From: Caballeronia grimmiae
GTDB taxonomy: Bacteria; Pseudomonadota; Gammaproteobacteria; Burkholderiales; Burkholderiaceae
Direction of reading: 5' to 3'
Assembly: GCF_000698555.1 (NCBI RefSeq)
Contig: NZ_JFHE01000024.1
Location: forward strand, 1-64,000
DNA: 64,000 nucleotides
How positions within the stretch are numbered: position 1 is the first letter of the stretch; the number at the start of each line of letters is the position of its first letter. The notes beneath the pieces were generated by a model. That model saw nothing but the letters and a program-made list of their open reading frames with translations. It was not told where the DNA came from and searched no databases. Positions 26,186 through 34,177 of this stretch are shown here, piece after piece. The translations under genes and the position numbers were made by a program.

Positions 26186-27268
26186 ATGGGTTCTTCAATT
26201 TTGACGGGCAAGCGCGCAGGAGCAATGCAGAAAGCCGACGGCGAGTGGATCTACGCGTTGTTCGAGCGTGGCTATGAGTCGAACGTCTATCCGCACACCG
26301 ACCACTGGTCGGCGGTGGCACTGGGCAATTACGCGCAGGTGATGCGCCGCATCTTTTCGCATGCGACCAGTTGCGAAGGCGGGATGCTTCGAAGCCGCAA
26401 TGGATCGATCCGCCCCGAAAACTACATCGAAAGCTGGAGACGTGAACTCGCCAAGCCCACGCTTCTTCGGGACCGGAGGATCGATCTGTCGGTCGGCTCA
26501 TCGTGCTACTCGGCGGTGCCTGAGTCGCAGTTGGACGACGTCCGGCTGTCGTTGATCCGGGCGGGCTACGAGTCTCGTATCGATGAGTTGGTCGGTGGCA
26601 GCTTGAGCGTTTCGTTGCACGCGGACATCGATCTACTGCTTTCTATCTACGGGAACAGCGGCCCGCTCAGCGTGTGGCGAGTGCTCAAAGAGTACGACTG
26701 TGGGACCGCCCAGGTAGAGGTCCCGGTGCCGTCGGCAACGAAGACGGCGATGGAGCGGATGCCCGAGGTACGGTGTCATTCGATTGACCAACACAACGTG
26801 CTGGTCGCGATGGGTGCGGCGCCGTGGCGTCACGCTGGCTGGCAGTACAGCGCGGTTGGTTCGTTCGTTACGGAGGTTGCCTATCCGGTGGAGATGGAAG
26901 CGCCGGGCTTCGCCAAGAAGGCGATTCCAGCGTTCCGCGACGCCTTGAGCAACGCACCGCAAGTGCCTGCGGCGACGCGCATCACGGTGACGCGCGCGCC
27001 CGAGGGCACCGAGGAGTGGCGAGCTCGGCGCGCCGATGAGCTTGCGCAAACGCTCGGGCTCGTAACGGAGCGCGCATCCGTCCCGGCTGTCTTTAGCTTC
27101 GCGTTCGGCGACCTGCTCAATCGCGAAGACACGGACCGGCTGTTGTACGGCTTGGGTTCGTTCGACGATGCGCAACTCCAGTGGGAGGTGCCCGTCACGC
27201 GCGCAGGCGCTGAGCCGGATCCTGCATTCTTTGCGGCGGACGTTCAGCTCTCGCTGTGTCTCGCCTAG
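26186..27268 (+). CDS. Hypothetical protein of the PRTRC backbone
   Basis: A 360-residue soluble protein that I do not recognise. ATG 26186 is chosen because GGAGC lies 5 bases upstream; in-frame starts at 26153 and 26174 are less well placed. It has an Arg/Glu-rich N-terminal third (KADGEWIYALFERGYESNVY), repeated Ser/Leu-rich beta-like segments, and a late acidic-basic helix (EEWRARRADELAQTLGLV). No signal peptide, membrane segment or catalytic motif is evident. It is bracketed by strong terminators, so it is probably transcribed alone. Confidence 0.75.
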   Translation: MGSSILTGKRAGAMQKADGEWIYALFERGYESNVYPHTDHWSAVALGNYAQVMRRIFSHATSCEGGMLRSRNGSIRPENYIESWRRELAKPTLLRDRRIDLSVGSSCYSAVPESQLDDVRLSLIRAGYESRIDELVGGSLSVSLHADIDLLLSIYGNSGPLSVWRVLKEYDCGTAQVEVPVPSATKTAMERMPEVRCHSIDQHNVLVAMGAAPWRHAGWQYSAVGSFVTEVAYPVEMEAPGFAKKAIPAFRDALSNAPQVPAATRITVTRAPEGTEEWRARRADELAQTLGLVTERASVPAVFSFAFGDLLNREDTDRLLYGLGSFDDAQLQWEVPVTRAGAEPDPAFFAADVQLSLCLA

Positions 27269-27284
27269 TGCTGTTTTGATCAAC

Positions 27285-27321
27285 GCCACGCCTCGGATTT
27301 CCGGGGCGTGGCATTTTTTTG
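27285..27321 (+). terminator. Terminator after gene 26186
   Basis: GCCACGCC (27285-27292) pairs with GGCGTGGC (27305-27312), followed by ATTTTTTTG. Confidence 0.9.
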
Positions 27322-27536
27322 GGTTGCCTGTGAGCGAGCGTCGGGAGCGCACCCCGAAAAGCCGCATTCGCGCGCAGCTGGTGGACGTATCTTGTTCGAG
27401 GGCGGCCAGCGTAAGGTTCACGGACTGCTTGGTGGCATTAAGAAAGCGCCTAACAGGACGTTACGAGGCTAATTGTCTTCGGAGCGCGGACGTCGACACA
27501 TCGTCCTCTGAAGGTCGCATGCGCAGGGACGGCTTT

Positions 27537-27734
27537 TCACCGCCTCTTGCGCCGCTTCATCATCGCATTGGCGATCTCGAAAGCCTCCTCCGCCAGCATA
27601 TCTGCATCGATTTCTACAGGAGGCTTCATTTGGGACAGTAGACTCTGCATCGCTGCGGCAGCGAATTTGTCGCGAGCTTCCGAGTCACCATGGAATGTGC
27701 TCCTGTATTGGTCTTCGTTCGAGTCGTCGTTCAT
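27537..27734 (-). CDS. Small hypothetical protein
   Basis: A 65-residue acidic protein with a very basic C-terminal tail (MMKRRKRR). The middle reads ARDKFAAAAMQSLLSQMKPP, then EIDADMLAEEAFEIANAMMK, a pattern common in small phage/ICE proteins of unknown role. AAGG lies about 8 bases upstream of the ATG. It is the only supported gene between 27.3 and 28.7 kb. Confidence 0.6.
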   Translation of the reverse strand: MNDDSNEDQYRSTFHGDSEARDKFAAAAMQSLLSQMKPPVEIDADMLAEEAFEIANAMMKRRKRR

Positions 27735-28753
27735 GTCTGTACCTTGTAATGGAGGTGGCGGGATACAAACTGCATTGATTGTTCCAGGTTTCGCCGCTCG
27801 TACAAGCCAGTTTTAGAAGCTCAAGAGGACGCGCCCAATACGCTTCCTGTCACTACGAAGCGCCGGCTCGGACGATTGAAGAAAGTGACGCTCACGCCGT
27901 CCACCTCAACGTGGGCTTATGCGCTAGAGGTCGCGTCAGGCTAGACCTGCGAAGGATGAGAGCGTAAAAAAGCCCCGCCTAGACCTAGGACGGGGCTTAA
28001 AACGGAATGAACTACAACGTGCGCCCAGCAGGTAGGGCGCTGTACTAGCTTAGGTGCTAATTAGGCACATGCAAGAGAAAACGGCGCGCGCGCGAATTAA
28101 GGGCATTGAGCCGGGGTGAGAATGGCGCCGATTGAAGCTGGTCCGAACGTTTGCTTTTCCTGATTTAATCGCGGCCCTGAACGAGGCAACAGAAACGTCT
28201 GTGATGTTCCTAACAGTCCGATTTGATTCGTCAGTCTATAGTGTCCTTACCCGCTAATAAGGGTGCTTGAGAGACCAGACAACAGAAAACGACAAACTAG
28301 GGCCATCCGGGGCGCATCCTTGGGTGGCCTTTTCTTTGCCTGTTACGGGCAGGGGCAGCAATACGCACTGTCTGCGACTTCGTTGCCATTGCAGACGGGG
28401 AGCATCGACGCGTTAGGTACAACGATTGCGCGAAGCTCTTTGATCTCCTCCGCGTTCTTTTCCCCGCTGAACGTGGATTTCTAGGCCCGCATCTCATTGG
28501 AGAGCGGGCTTTTTTTGCCTTAGTGATGGCAATTTATGGCGACGTGCGGCTTGTACACTGTTTAAGCCGCGTGGAAGTCGAACGAAACCCGCCGTGAGAG
28601 CGGACCTTTCTTTAACTTTGAGCTCCACTCTCGGTCTTGACGGTCTTAGCGCGACCGAGCTCTAAGCGTTTGCTTCCCCCTGTGAAATTGGCGGTGTGCA
28701 AACGCTTGGGCGGCACTGCAAAAAACGCGGCCCATTTGAGGCCGGATGTCCGC
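27735..28753. other. Gene-poor stretch with two terminators
   Basis: No gene can be supported. Two strong hairpins are present: AAGCCCCG.. /CGGGGCTT at about 27970-27998, and GCCCGC/GCGGGC at 28485-28509 followed by seven T. A third, weaker stem GGCCATCC/GGGTGGCC lies at 28302-28331 before TTTTC. The sequence between the last two (about 150 bp) could be a small transcript or a lost gene; AT content is higher than in neighbouring genes. Confidence 0.4.
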
Positions 28754-28942
28754 TCACCTACAAGCGCGCGATTTCTGCGCTGCATCAAGGTACGGCTGCC
28801 CCGCTGCTTTCGACCAGCGCCGAGCCCATTCGCCGGCCTTCAGTTTCTCCGAGGGCGTGCGCGCCCGGACCAAGCGGTTCACTGCCGCTTCATAACGGCG
28901 CAGCGCGTATGCCTGGCGCTGACGTTTAGTCTGGTTGAGCAT
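28754..28942 (-). CDS. Small basic hypothetical protein
   Basis: A 62-residue Arg/Ala-rich protein (KRQRQAYALRRYEAAVNRLV .. EKLKAGEWARRWSKAAG), predicted helical and DNA- or RNA-binding in style. ATG 28942 is preferred; an in-frame start at 28990 would add 16 residues. No family is recognised. It has no close partner gene, so support is composition only. Confidence 0.45.
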   Translation of the reverse strand: MLNQTKRQRQAYALRRYEAAVNRLVRARTPSEKLKAGEWARRWSKAAGQPYLDAAQKSRACR

Positions 28943-29287
28943 GTCCAACTCGGGCGATGGTGAAGCTTGCAAGGTAGCGCATTCGCCCATAACGGTCGCT
29001 AAGTTTATTGGGGGACGTGTTATTTCGGATAGACGCGGTATCTACGGCCTTTTCGCCGCATGGCCGCTCGCCAGCGGTGCCTAGAACCGTGTCTCTCAGG
29101 TTCGTCGATGGCCTCGGATACCTGACGAGCTTCCAAGCGCCGCTTCAGCGATGGAGCAGGCGCGTTTTTTTTCGTCCCGGCTTCGTGCTGCCGGTCCCGC
29201 TCCAGATGATTCGTCGATTCGTCGCGCGGGAAGTCACTGCCCGAGAAGTGTTCGTCTCCGTATTGGAGCGAAAGGCATAGCGATTTG
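28943..29287. other. Region without a supported gene
   Basis: Opposing open frames exist on both strands here (plus 29008-29280; minus 29020-29415), but neither has a clear ribosome-binding site or family pattern. The minus frame would also run across the promoter-leader module that follows. Confidence 0.35.
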
Positions 29288-29382
29288 TTGAGCTTTCCGA
29301 CTTCGACTGCGCAATTGACTCCGTAGACTGGATCCATTCCCCGCGCTTTTGCGCATCGACCTACCCCTCCAGCGTTCTGGAG
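29288..29382 (+). promoter_or_regulatory. Recurrent promoter-leader module, copy 2
   Basis: TTGAGCTTT at 29288; TAGACT at 29324; CCCGCG at 29340; first hairpin changed to GCGC(TTTT)GCGC but still paired; ATCGACC; second hairpin CTCCAG(CGTT)CTGGAG at 29367-29382. Spacing between the boxes is the same as in the other copies within one base. Confidence 0.62.
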
Positions 29383-29421
29383 AACCATCTTCTTTTCAGC
29401 CGTCTGTGACGGCAATCTTCT

Positions 29422-29447
29422 GGCGACCCTCGTTGGTCGCCTTTTTT
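29422..29447 (+). terminator. Terminator/attenuator in the leader of gene 29508
   Basis: GGCGACC (29422-29428) pairs with GGTCGCC (29435-29441), followed by TTTTTT. It lies between the module at 29288 and the gene, so it would end a short leader RNA unless bypassed. Confidence 0.8.
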
Positions 29448-29450
29448 CAT

Positions 29451-29506
29451 CCCGTTGGGAGCCTATCCCTCCGGGAGACAGCTCCCATTATTTTTTTGGA
29501 GTTGTC
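29451..29506 (+). promoter_or_regulatory. Start-codon hairpin leader of gene 29508
   Basis: GACAGCTCC (29477-29485) pairs with GGAGTTGTC (29498-29506; one G-U), ending 1 base before ATG. The overlapping GCTCCC (29481-29486) can instead pair with GGGAGC (29457-29462) in the upstream loop. Confidence 0.7.
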
Positions 29507-29507
29507 T

Positions 29508-29753
29508 ATGTCTCGCAATCTCGCACCTATCGTCAAAGTTTCCAGCAAGAACGGTTTCATGGCGAATCAGCGTGTGGTCGGTCAGGACGTCGAGGCCAGC
29601 CCGCCGCAGCTTTACACCGGACGTATTCATTCGGTGTGGAGCGACGGCACGGCAATGGTGGATTGGGACTATTCGCTCAACCATCAAGCCGAACGGCATC
29701 TGGTGCGAAGCGGTCGTGTCAGACTGCATCACCTCAGCCGTTCCACCTCGTAG
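29508..29753 (+). CDS. Small hypothetical protein
   Basis: An 81-residue protein with a beta-rich middle (VSSKNGFMANQRVVGQDVEA, then YTGRIHSVWSDGTAMVDWDY), which looks like a small SH3-like or Tudor-like barrel. No family is recognised with certainty. Start ATG 29508 is fixed by GGAG within the hairpin arm just upstream. It is bracketed by terminators and thus a single-gene unit. Confidence 0.7.
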   Translation: MSRNLAPIVKVSSKNGFMANQRVVGQDVEASPPQLYTGRIHSVWSDGTAMVDWDYSLNHQAERHLVRSGRVRLHHLSRSTS

Positions 29754-29768
29754 GCCTTCGTAAATGAC

Positions 29769-29800
29769 GCGTCCAGTTGCATTGCGCTGGACGCCGTTTC
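29769..29800 (+). terminator. Terminator after gene 29508
   Basis: GCGTCCAG (29769-29776) pairs with CTGGACGC (29787-29794), followed by CGTTTCTTCG. Confidence 0.75.
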
Positions 29801-29827
29801 TTCGTTTCTATTCCAGATTCCTTCCCA

Positions 29828-29878
29828 TCAGGGCAACCACCCTGACGGGTTCGGTTGCCCAATTTCGTTGAGGCAACC
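29828..29878 (+). promoter_or_regulatory. Start-codon hairpin leader of the lipoprotein gene
   Basis: Small stem TCAGGG/CCCTGA (29828-29845). The middle GGTTGCC (29853-29859) is complementary both to GGCAACC in that stem-loop (29832-29838) and to GGCAACC (29872-29878) directly before the ATG. This is the clearest case of two mutually exclusive 7-bp pairings. Confidence 0.75.
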
Positions 29879-30340
29879 ATGTTCAAGCTCATCTCCAGTT
29901 TGATCCTCGTCTGCATGCTCTCCGCGTGCGCCACTGCGGACTTCGGTTCGCCGAACACGTATCAGCGCTACGACGTTCAACGCATCGGCCAGTTCGAGCA
30001 GGCAACCATCCTGCGCGTGCGTCCGATCACCATCGAGAGCAATTCTGGCTCGTCGGGCATTGCATCTATCGTCAGTGCAGCAGCGGGTGCTTTTCTGGGC
30101 TCGCAAGTCATCGGCAACGGTAGCGGCCGCTATATCGCCGGCGCGCTTTCCGGCTCGGTTTCCGGGTTGGTGGCTCAACGCGTAAGCGCCGTTATGTCTC
30201 GCCACAGCGGTGTCGAAGTCTTCCTTCGTCGCGCCAACGGTCAGACGGTGGTCGTAACGCAGGTCGACGATCAGCAGTTCGCTGCGGGTCAGCAGGTGTT
30301 TCTCGTCTCGAATGGGTCCGACTACCGGATCACCCACTAA
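29879..30340 (+). CDS. Glycine-zipper outer-membrane lipoprotein (SlyB-like)
   Basis: A 153-residue lipoprotein. The lipobox is LVCMLSAC near residues 11-18, with Cys as lipid anchor. Then comes YQRYDVQRIGQFEQATILRV, a glycine-zipper region (SAAAGAFLGSQVIGNGSGRY IAGALSGSVSG, residues 66-97) and VEVFLRRANGQTVVVTQ. This order matches SlyB/PcpY-type lipoproteins of the outer membrane. On a mobile backbone it may protect the envelope or act in entry exclusion (speculative). ATG 29879 directly follows the regulatory hairpin. Confidence 0.88.
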   Translation: MFKLISSLILVCMLSACATADFGSPNTYQRYDVQRIGQFEQATILRVRPITIESNSGSSGIASIVSAAAGAFLGSQVIGNGSGRYIAGALSGSVSGLVAQRVSAVMSRHSGVEVFLRRANGQTVVVTQVDDQQFAAGQQVFLVSNGSDYRITH

Positions 30341-30377
30341 TTGGCGCCAACGCCTCGACCAACTGGATGAACCATCG

Positions 30378-30662
30378 ATGAACCACTATCAATTGATCAC
30401 CCACGGGCAGACCAGCGGCTGGGACGCTTCGAGCAATGACGTCAACGGCAAGAATTTCTACGGGATGCTTCCGGTGGAAGTTGCTGCGCAAGCAGGCGAC
30501 GTTGAGGAGTTCGCGGCGATCGTGTCTCACCCGGAGTTCGACCCGTTGGGCGCGCGGCCGCATATGTTCGCCGAAGTCGGGCGGATCAGCGACGGTTACG
30601 GCGACGCGAGCTTCAAACGCTTGAAGCCTGCGCTCGACGCTTACAAGGCGCGATTCCTCTAA
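30378..30662 (+). CDS. Small hypothetical protein
   Basis: A 94-residue acidic protein, MNHYQLITHGQTSGWDASSN, then NFYGMLPVEVAAQAGDVEEF. It has a few ankyrin-like features (PVEVAAQAGDVEEF) but no full repeat. No family is recognised. It starts 37 bp after the lipoprotein stop. Confidence 0.65.
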   Translation: MNHYQLITHGQTSGWDASSNDVNGKNFYGMLPVEVAAQAGDVEEFAAIVSHPEFDPLGARPHMFAEVGRISDGYGDASFKRLKPALDAYKARFL

Positions 30663-30712
30663 CCGGGCATCGCAGTACGCATCTTTTGAATGCGCGGTGA
30701 AAGCCGCGCCAA

Positions 30713-30763
30713 CCCTTGCGGGGCAGGCTCCCCGCAAGGGACCTGCCTCGTCTGCAATGAGGC
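30713..30763 (+). promoter_or_regulatory. Start-codon hairpin leader of gene 30768
   Basis: Perfect 11-bp stem CCCTTGCGGGG (30713-30723) with CCCCGCAAGGG (30730-30740). Loop-side GGCAGG can pair with CCTGCC (30742-30747). The overlapping GCCTC (30745-30749) pairs with GAGGC (30759-30763), the Shine-Dalgarno site 4 bases before ATG. Confidence 0.72.
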
Positions 30764-30767
30764 CATC

Positions 30768-31166
30768 ATGAAATTTCCCCGAGTGTTCTATGCTGACCGC
30801 AGTAGTGCCAATGCTGGCGCGAAAGCGGCTCTGCAACGTCATGCGACGCGCGTTTTGCGACGTGTTGCTCAGGACTTGCGTCTTCCGGCGCATGCTCACG
30901 AAATCGTCACCGATACGCGCCGCGGCAATGCCGAAGTACGGGTGTCGTTGCGCACGGAGACGTTGTTTGTCGACGTGCTCGAGCGTCAAGGTGGTTCGGG
31001 TGTCGCGCTGAGCTTCAGAACCCGGCGCGGCCGCTCCGACCTCACGGGCGGTGGCGAGAACCACGTCGCCTTGACGCAACTCGAGACGCCCGCAGGCTAT
31101 CGAGCGATGCTGGACGGCCTGCGTTTGGCTGGCGGCATCGATCTGAAGTGCGGAGGTCGTCGATGA
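30768..31166 (+). CDS. Hypothetical protein
   Basis: A 132-residue, Arg-rich protein (FYADRSSANAGAKAALQRHA, then TRVLRRVAQDLRLPAHAHEI) with beta-like central strands (AEVRVSLRTETLFVDVLERQ). No family is recognised. It overlaps the next gene by 4 bp (ATGA), so the two are translationally coupled. Confidence 0.7.
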   Translation: MKFPRVFYADRSSANAGAKAALQRHATRVLRRVAQDLRLPAHAHEIVTDTRRGNAEVRVSLRTETLFVDVLERQGGSGVALSFRTRRGRSDLTGGGENHVALTQLETPAGYRAMLDGLRLAGGIDLKCGGRR

Positions 31167-31627
31167 AGCTGGCGAAGGTCAAGATCGAGTACAGCTCCGG
31201 CACCACGATCTTGGATCGTGTGACTCTCGATCCAACAACGGGTCAGGTTCATCTGGCGCCGCGTGTACTCGGGCTGCTCAACAAGATGGAGGAATCCGAG
31301 TGCTCGCCGTCATTTAGCATAGAGTACAAAGGCGCTGTCTTGCCGGTGAATACGGTGGGTGACGGCGGTTATGTGGTAACCATTCCTCCTGAACCCGGGC
31401 CGGGTTTGCGCCGGCTGCTCCAGGCCGTCGCGACGCCGAGCAAGGACCAGCGGCACCAAAATGGCCGCTATCTGCACACCCTCTCGGCGGCATCGATTGG
31501 TGGTGCAGTCGGCTACGCGCATTCCGCCTCGTCTTGGGATCCCCTGACGATTGCCGGTACGAGCGCATTGGCTGCCCTTGGAGTAGTATTGTGGTATGCA
31601 GGCCATTACGTGATGAAAGGAGAATGA
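31163..31627 (+). CDS. Hypothetical membrane-anchored protein
   Basis: A 154-residue protein with a soluble beta-rich N-terminal part (KIEYSSGTTILDRVTLDPTT) and one or two C-terminal hydrophobic segments (SAASIGGAVGYAHSA and IAGTSALAALGVVLWYAGHY). Short tail HYVMKGE. No family is recognised. It is coupled to the genes before (ATGA overlap) and after (1 bp gap). Confidence 0.7.
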   Translation: MKLAKVKIEYSSGTTILDRVTLDPTTGQVHLAPRVLGLLNKMEESECSPSFSIEYKGAVLPVNTVGDGGYVVTIPPEPGPGLRRLLQAVATPSKDQRHQNGRYLHTLSAASIGGAVGYAHSASSWDPLTIAGTSALAALGVVLWYAGHYVMKGE

Positions 31628-31628
31628 C

Positions 31629-31739
31629 GTGGGCGCAACAATTTTCACTGTAGTGCTTGGCGTATCCATTGCAGCTTTCTTCATGTGGACCGCGAATAAC
31701 GGTCGCAAAGCCGATCGCGAGCGCGATTGGGGCAAATGA
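31629..31739 (+). CDS. 36-residue single-pass membrane microprotein
   Basis: GTG 31629 opens a 36-codon frame: a hydrophobic helix (ATIFTVVLGVSIAAFFMW) followed by a charged tail (NNGRKADRERDWGK). It is in tight register 1 bp after the upstream stop, and a strong terminator follows. The layout resembles CcoQ-like or other small membrane subunits, but no function can be claimed. The coding support is the membrane-plus-charged-tail pattern and the tight spacing. Confidence 0.6.
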   Translation: MGATIFTVVLGVSIAAFFMWTANNGRKADRERDWGK

Positions 31740-31772
31740 TTAGACACAGCGCAAGCTGAGTCCACAGGTAAG

Positions 31773-31801
31773 ACCGCACCCTTTGGGGTGCGGTTTTTTT
31801 T
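31773..31801 (+). terminator. Terminator after the 30768-31739 operon
   Basis: ACCGCACC (31773-31780) pairs with GGTGCGGT (31787-31794), followed by TTTTTTT. Confidence 0.92.
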
Positions 31802-31857
31802 CGCCTCCGTTTTTCTAGCGCGCCTCCGGGCGGGTTTTTCATTTTCAGGAGTTTGTT

Positions 31858-32304
31858 ATGTCTTTAGCAGACACGGATGTGCTGCCCGCGGGTGTTGCCG
31901 CCGATGGTGCGGTCAATATTAAGTCGCTCGCCCGGCTGGACACCGACGGCAAGACGGTCGATCAGGTCTTACAGGATCTGTGCCGCTTCTTGCGCGGAAC
32001 GGAGCTCGAACCCGAGTGGCTTTGTCACGCGAACCTGCAGGACGACGCCAACGAAGCCATGTACGGAGCGGGCCACAGCAGACCGTGGCCCGAGCCGTCG
32101 TCATATGAACGAATCTCCGTTTCCGTGTGCATCGGAAACAGCGAGGGCTGGCTTATTCATGTCGACTTCATCAGCCGACCGCAGCTTAGCGACTCGCTCG
32201 ACCGCACCTACGCGATCATGCCGTTGCTCCGCGCGAAGGTGTTTTCAACTGACCACGCGTGGTCGCTCGCTCGTCTGATCGCCCGTCTAATCGACGCGGC
32301 GTAG
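31858..32304 (+). CDS. Hypothetical protein
   Basis: A 148-residue soluble protein. Blocks include LDTDGKTVDQVLQDLCRFLR, then YERISVSVCIGNSEGWLIHV, DFISRPQLSDS and AWSLARLIARLIDAA. No family is recognised. AGGAG lies upstream of ATG 31858. It follows a strong terminator and is followed by a leader with the start-codon hairpin. Confidence 0.68.
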   Translation: MSLADTDVLPAGVAADGAVNIKSLARLDTDGKTVDQVLQDLCRFLRGTELEPEWLCHANLQDDANEAMYGAGHSRPWPEPSSYERISVSVCIGNSEGWLIHVDFISRPQLSDSLDRTYAIMPLLRAKVFSTDHAWSLARLIARLIDAA

Positions 32305-32347
32305 CGGCTTCACAACTCTTATCCGCGCCCATTTTCGGCGCACTTAA

Positions 32348-32406
32348 CCCTTGCCGGGCATCGACCCGACAGGGCGCGATTGCCCGCCATCTTTCCGAGG
32401 CGATCG
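32348..32406 (+). promoter_or_regulatory. Start-codon hairpin leader of gene 32410
   Basis: CCCT-CGGG / CCCG-AGGG stem (32348-32374). Loop GGGCA (32356-32360) can pair with TGCCC (32381-32385). The overlapping CGATTGCC (32377-32384) pairs with GGCGATCG (32399-32406; one G-U), 3 bases before the ATG. Confidence 0.68.
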
Positions 32407-32409
32407 ACC

Positions 32410-33927
32410 ATGTATCAGCTTTCCTTCTCAGGCTCCGGCCATTCCTTCCGTACGATGCTCGAAGTGCTCCGTTTCCTGCGAGACGACGCGAGCGTCGCAG
32501 CAGTCGACGCGGCAGAGATCGCGCTCACGTTCTTCGCCTATCCTGTAACCGTTACCCGCTACAACGGCAAGCTGACCGTTCGTCGGCCCGGAACGGCGAC
32601 AAGCCTCTTCCTGTCGCTCATCGACGAGATCGACGCGACCTACTTCAGACCGTCGTTCGCCGCGCTCGAAGCGTGGCAAATCCGGCGCGAGCACTGGCAA
32701 CTGCTTTATCTGGCTTTTGATCTGGCGCGCGAGCCGCTGTATCTGTTCTCATCGGATCAGGTGGCGCAAGCCAACGAAGAGGCGGCTAAGACCGGCCGTC
32801 GCGGGCTGGACCTGTTCGAGCTGCTGCAGGACGAGTCGCAACGCCGGTTCGGGTTCCGCTACGCGGGCCCGGTTCTGGACAACCGGCAGAGCAATGGACG
32901 GCACGAGGTTCATGTCGCCTACGCGCTCGCGGCGGGCAAGCCCGTTCCGCAGGCGGTGATCGATGACTACGCTTCGTTGTCGAAGTTCGATTCCGACTTG
33001 CAATGGGCCAAGCCGCTTCTCGCGGTGCCGGAGTTGCGCGGGGCGCTGCCGCTTGCGAAGCTCATGCCGCTCGCAACGGTGATGCGCCATTCGAAGCAGG
33101 CGATCACCTCTGACAATGCCGCGCTGCTCGCGATGCTGATGGGTCTCGTGCCGAACTCGCCAACGACGGTCGAAGTCGACGACCTGCTGTACGCGAAGGG
33201 CATCCTCGAAGCGCATCCTTTGCCTGAGGCGTACCTGAAGCCCGTCGATGTCGGCCTACCGACCTGCCAGTTTGCGGAGGTACTGCGGCGCACGCTCGCC
33301 GACAGCGCGCGTGACAACCGGCTAGCGGAACTCGATAAGGCGCGGAAGTCGGGGAGCGTCAGCGCCCGCCGCTTCCAACTGGACTCGCATCTGGCCATTC
33401 TCGATCACGGCAGGCACACGCACACTTTCGCCAACGAGTTCGCAAAGGCAGTGCAGACGGCCGACATGTCCTATCTCCTCAGCATCCTGGACCGGCCAGA
33501 CGACGCCAACCGCGCAACCAAGCAAGCGGTCCGCGAGGTGTTCGGCATCAAGGTCATCGGCGTTCGCGCCGCGGCTCGGCGTCGGGGCGTTTTTCAACTG
33601 GCTGGTATGGACGCCGCGCAGCAAGCAGAGTGGGAGGCGTTGTCGGTTTCCCAACGTGAGGCGAGGCGGGTCGCCCGCGAGGTCGCTCGCGCGCGCGAGG
33701 CGGCTGAGATGTCGCGCGTTCGTGCGGAAGACGGCGCGGTGCTGACCGGTGCGGAGTGGGTAGATCGCACGATCGCCGACGGCTTCTCGCAGATCGTCAG
33801 CCTGCGGCAGGGGACTAGCGTGCGCTACGCGCTCGCAGATCCTGTGCGGCAGTTGCAGGTATCGCTTCGCGCAAACGACGGTACGCTTGCCTATGCGCGT
33901 TTGGCGCTCGAACAGCGCGCGAGCTGA
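32410..33927 (+). CDS. Large hypothetical protein of the PRTRC backbone
   Basis: A 505-residue soluble protein that I do not recognise. It opens MYQLSFSGSGHSFRTMLEVL and is mostly alpha-helical. The C-terminal quarter holds an Arg/Glu/Ala-rich helix (SVSQREARRVAREVARAREA) that could form a coiled coil, followed by VDRTIADGFSQIVSLRQGTS. A small basic patch (RAAARRRG) lies near residue 395. No Walker motif, membrane segment or metal site is seen. It is flanked by its own leader and a strong terminator. Confidence 0.75.
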   Translation: MYQLSFSGSGHSFRTMLEVLRFLRDDASVAAVDAAEIALTFFAYPVTVTRYNGKLTVRRPGTATSLFLSLIDEIDATYFRPSFAALEAWQIRREHWQLLYLAFDLAREPLYLFSSDQVAQANEEAAKTGRRGLDLFELLQDESQRRFGFRYAGPVLDNRQSNGRHEVHVAYALAAGKPVPQAVIDDYASLSKFDSDLQWAKPLLAVPELRGALPLAKLMPLATVMRHSKQAITSDNAALLAMLMGLVPNSPTTVEVDDLLYAKGILEAHPLPEAYLKPVDVGLPTCQFAEVLRRTLADSARDNRLAELDKARKSGSVSARRFQLDSHLAILDHGRHTHTFANEFAKAVQTADMSYLLSILDRPDDANRATKQAVREVFGIKVIGVRAAARRRGVFQLAGMDAAQQAEWEALSVSQREARRVAREVARAREAAEMSRVRAEDGAVLTGAEWVDRTIADGFSQIVSLRQGTSVRYALADPVRQLQVSLRANDGTLAYARLALEQRAS

Positions 33928-33940
33928 ATTTTTTTCGACG

Positions 33941-33968
33941 AACCCGGCTTTGGCCGGGTTTTTTTTCG
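33941..33968 (+). terminator. Terminator after gene 32410
   Basis: AACCCGGC, TTTG loop, GCCGGGTT (33941-33960), then a run of eight T. Confidence 0.92.
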
Positions 33969-34008
33969 GCGATTGAGCCAGCGTCAAAGCTTAAGACGAC
34001 GCGAAATA

Positions 34009-34103
34009 GTGACCTTTCCACAGACTGCCTGACTGTCCGACCCCTACACTGCATCTATCACCCGCGTCACTGACGCATCGACCCAGCCGGCTACGAGCCG
34101 GCT
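34009..34103 (+). promoter_or_regulatory. Recurrent promoter-leader module, copy 3 (MoxR operon)
   Basis: GTGACCTTT at 34009; TACACT at 34045; CCCGCG at 34061; GCGTC(ACT)GACGC at 34064-34076; ATCGACC; second hairpin AGCCGGC(TACGA)GCCGGCT at 34085-34103 followed by TTTT, so here the second hairpin looks like a true terminator. Confidence 0.68.
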
Positions 34104-34122
34104 TTTTCATATCTTGCCCCAC

Positions 34123-34174
34123 AGGGACCACGTCCCTACGGGCGTAGTCTTTATGGGGCTTCTCTTTGGAAGCC
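34123..34174 (+). promoter_or_regulatory. Start-codon hairpin leader of the MoxR gene
   Basis: AGGGAC (34123-34128) pairs with GTCCCT (34132-34137). GGCTTC (34157-34162) pairs with GAAGCC (34169-34174), which includes the GGAAG ribosome-binding site, 3 bases before ATG. The outer segments GCCCCA and TGGGGC can also pair. Confidence 0.6.
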
Positions 34175-34177
34175 ATC

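Noticed and set aside
29020..29415. Minus-strand frame of 131 codons
   Set aside because: No family pattern, no clear ribosome-binding site, and it runs across the conserved promoter-leader module at 29288 and its hairpins.
30713..30747. Classical H-type pseudoknot in the leader of gene 30768
   Set aside because: The loop-3 distance is about one base across an 11-bp stem, too short for a standard H-type pseudoknot with both stems full length. Alternative, mutually exclusive pairing fits better.
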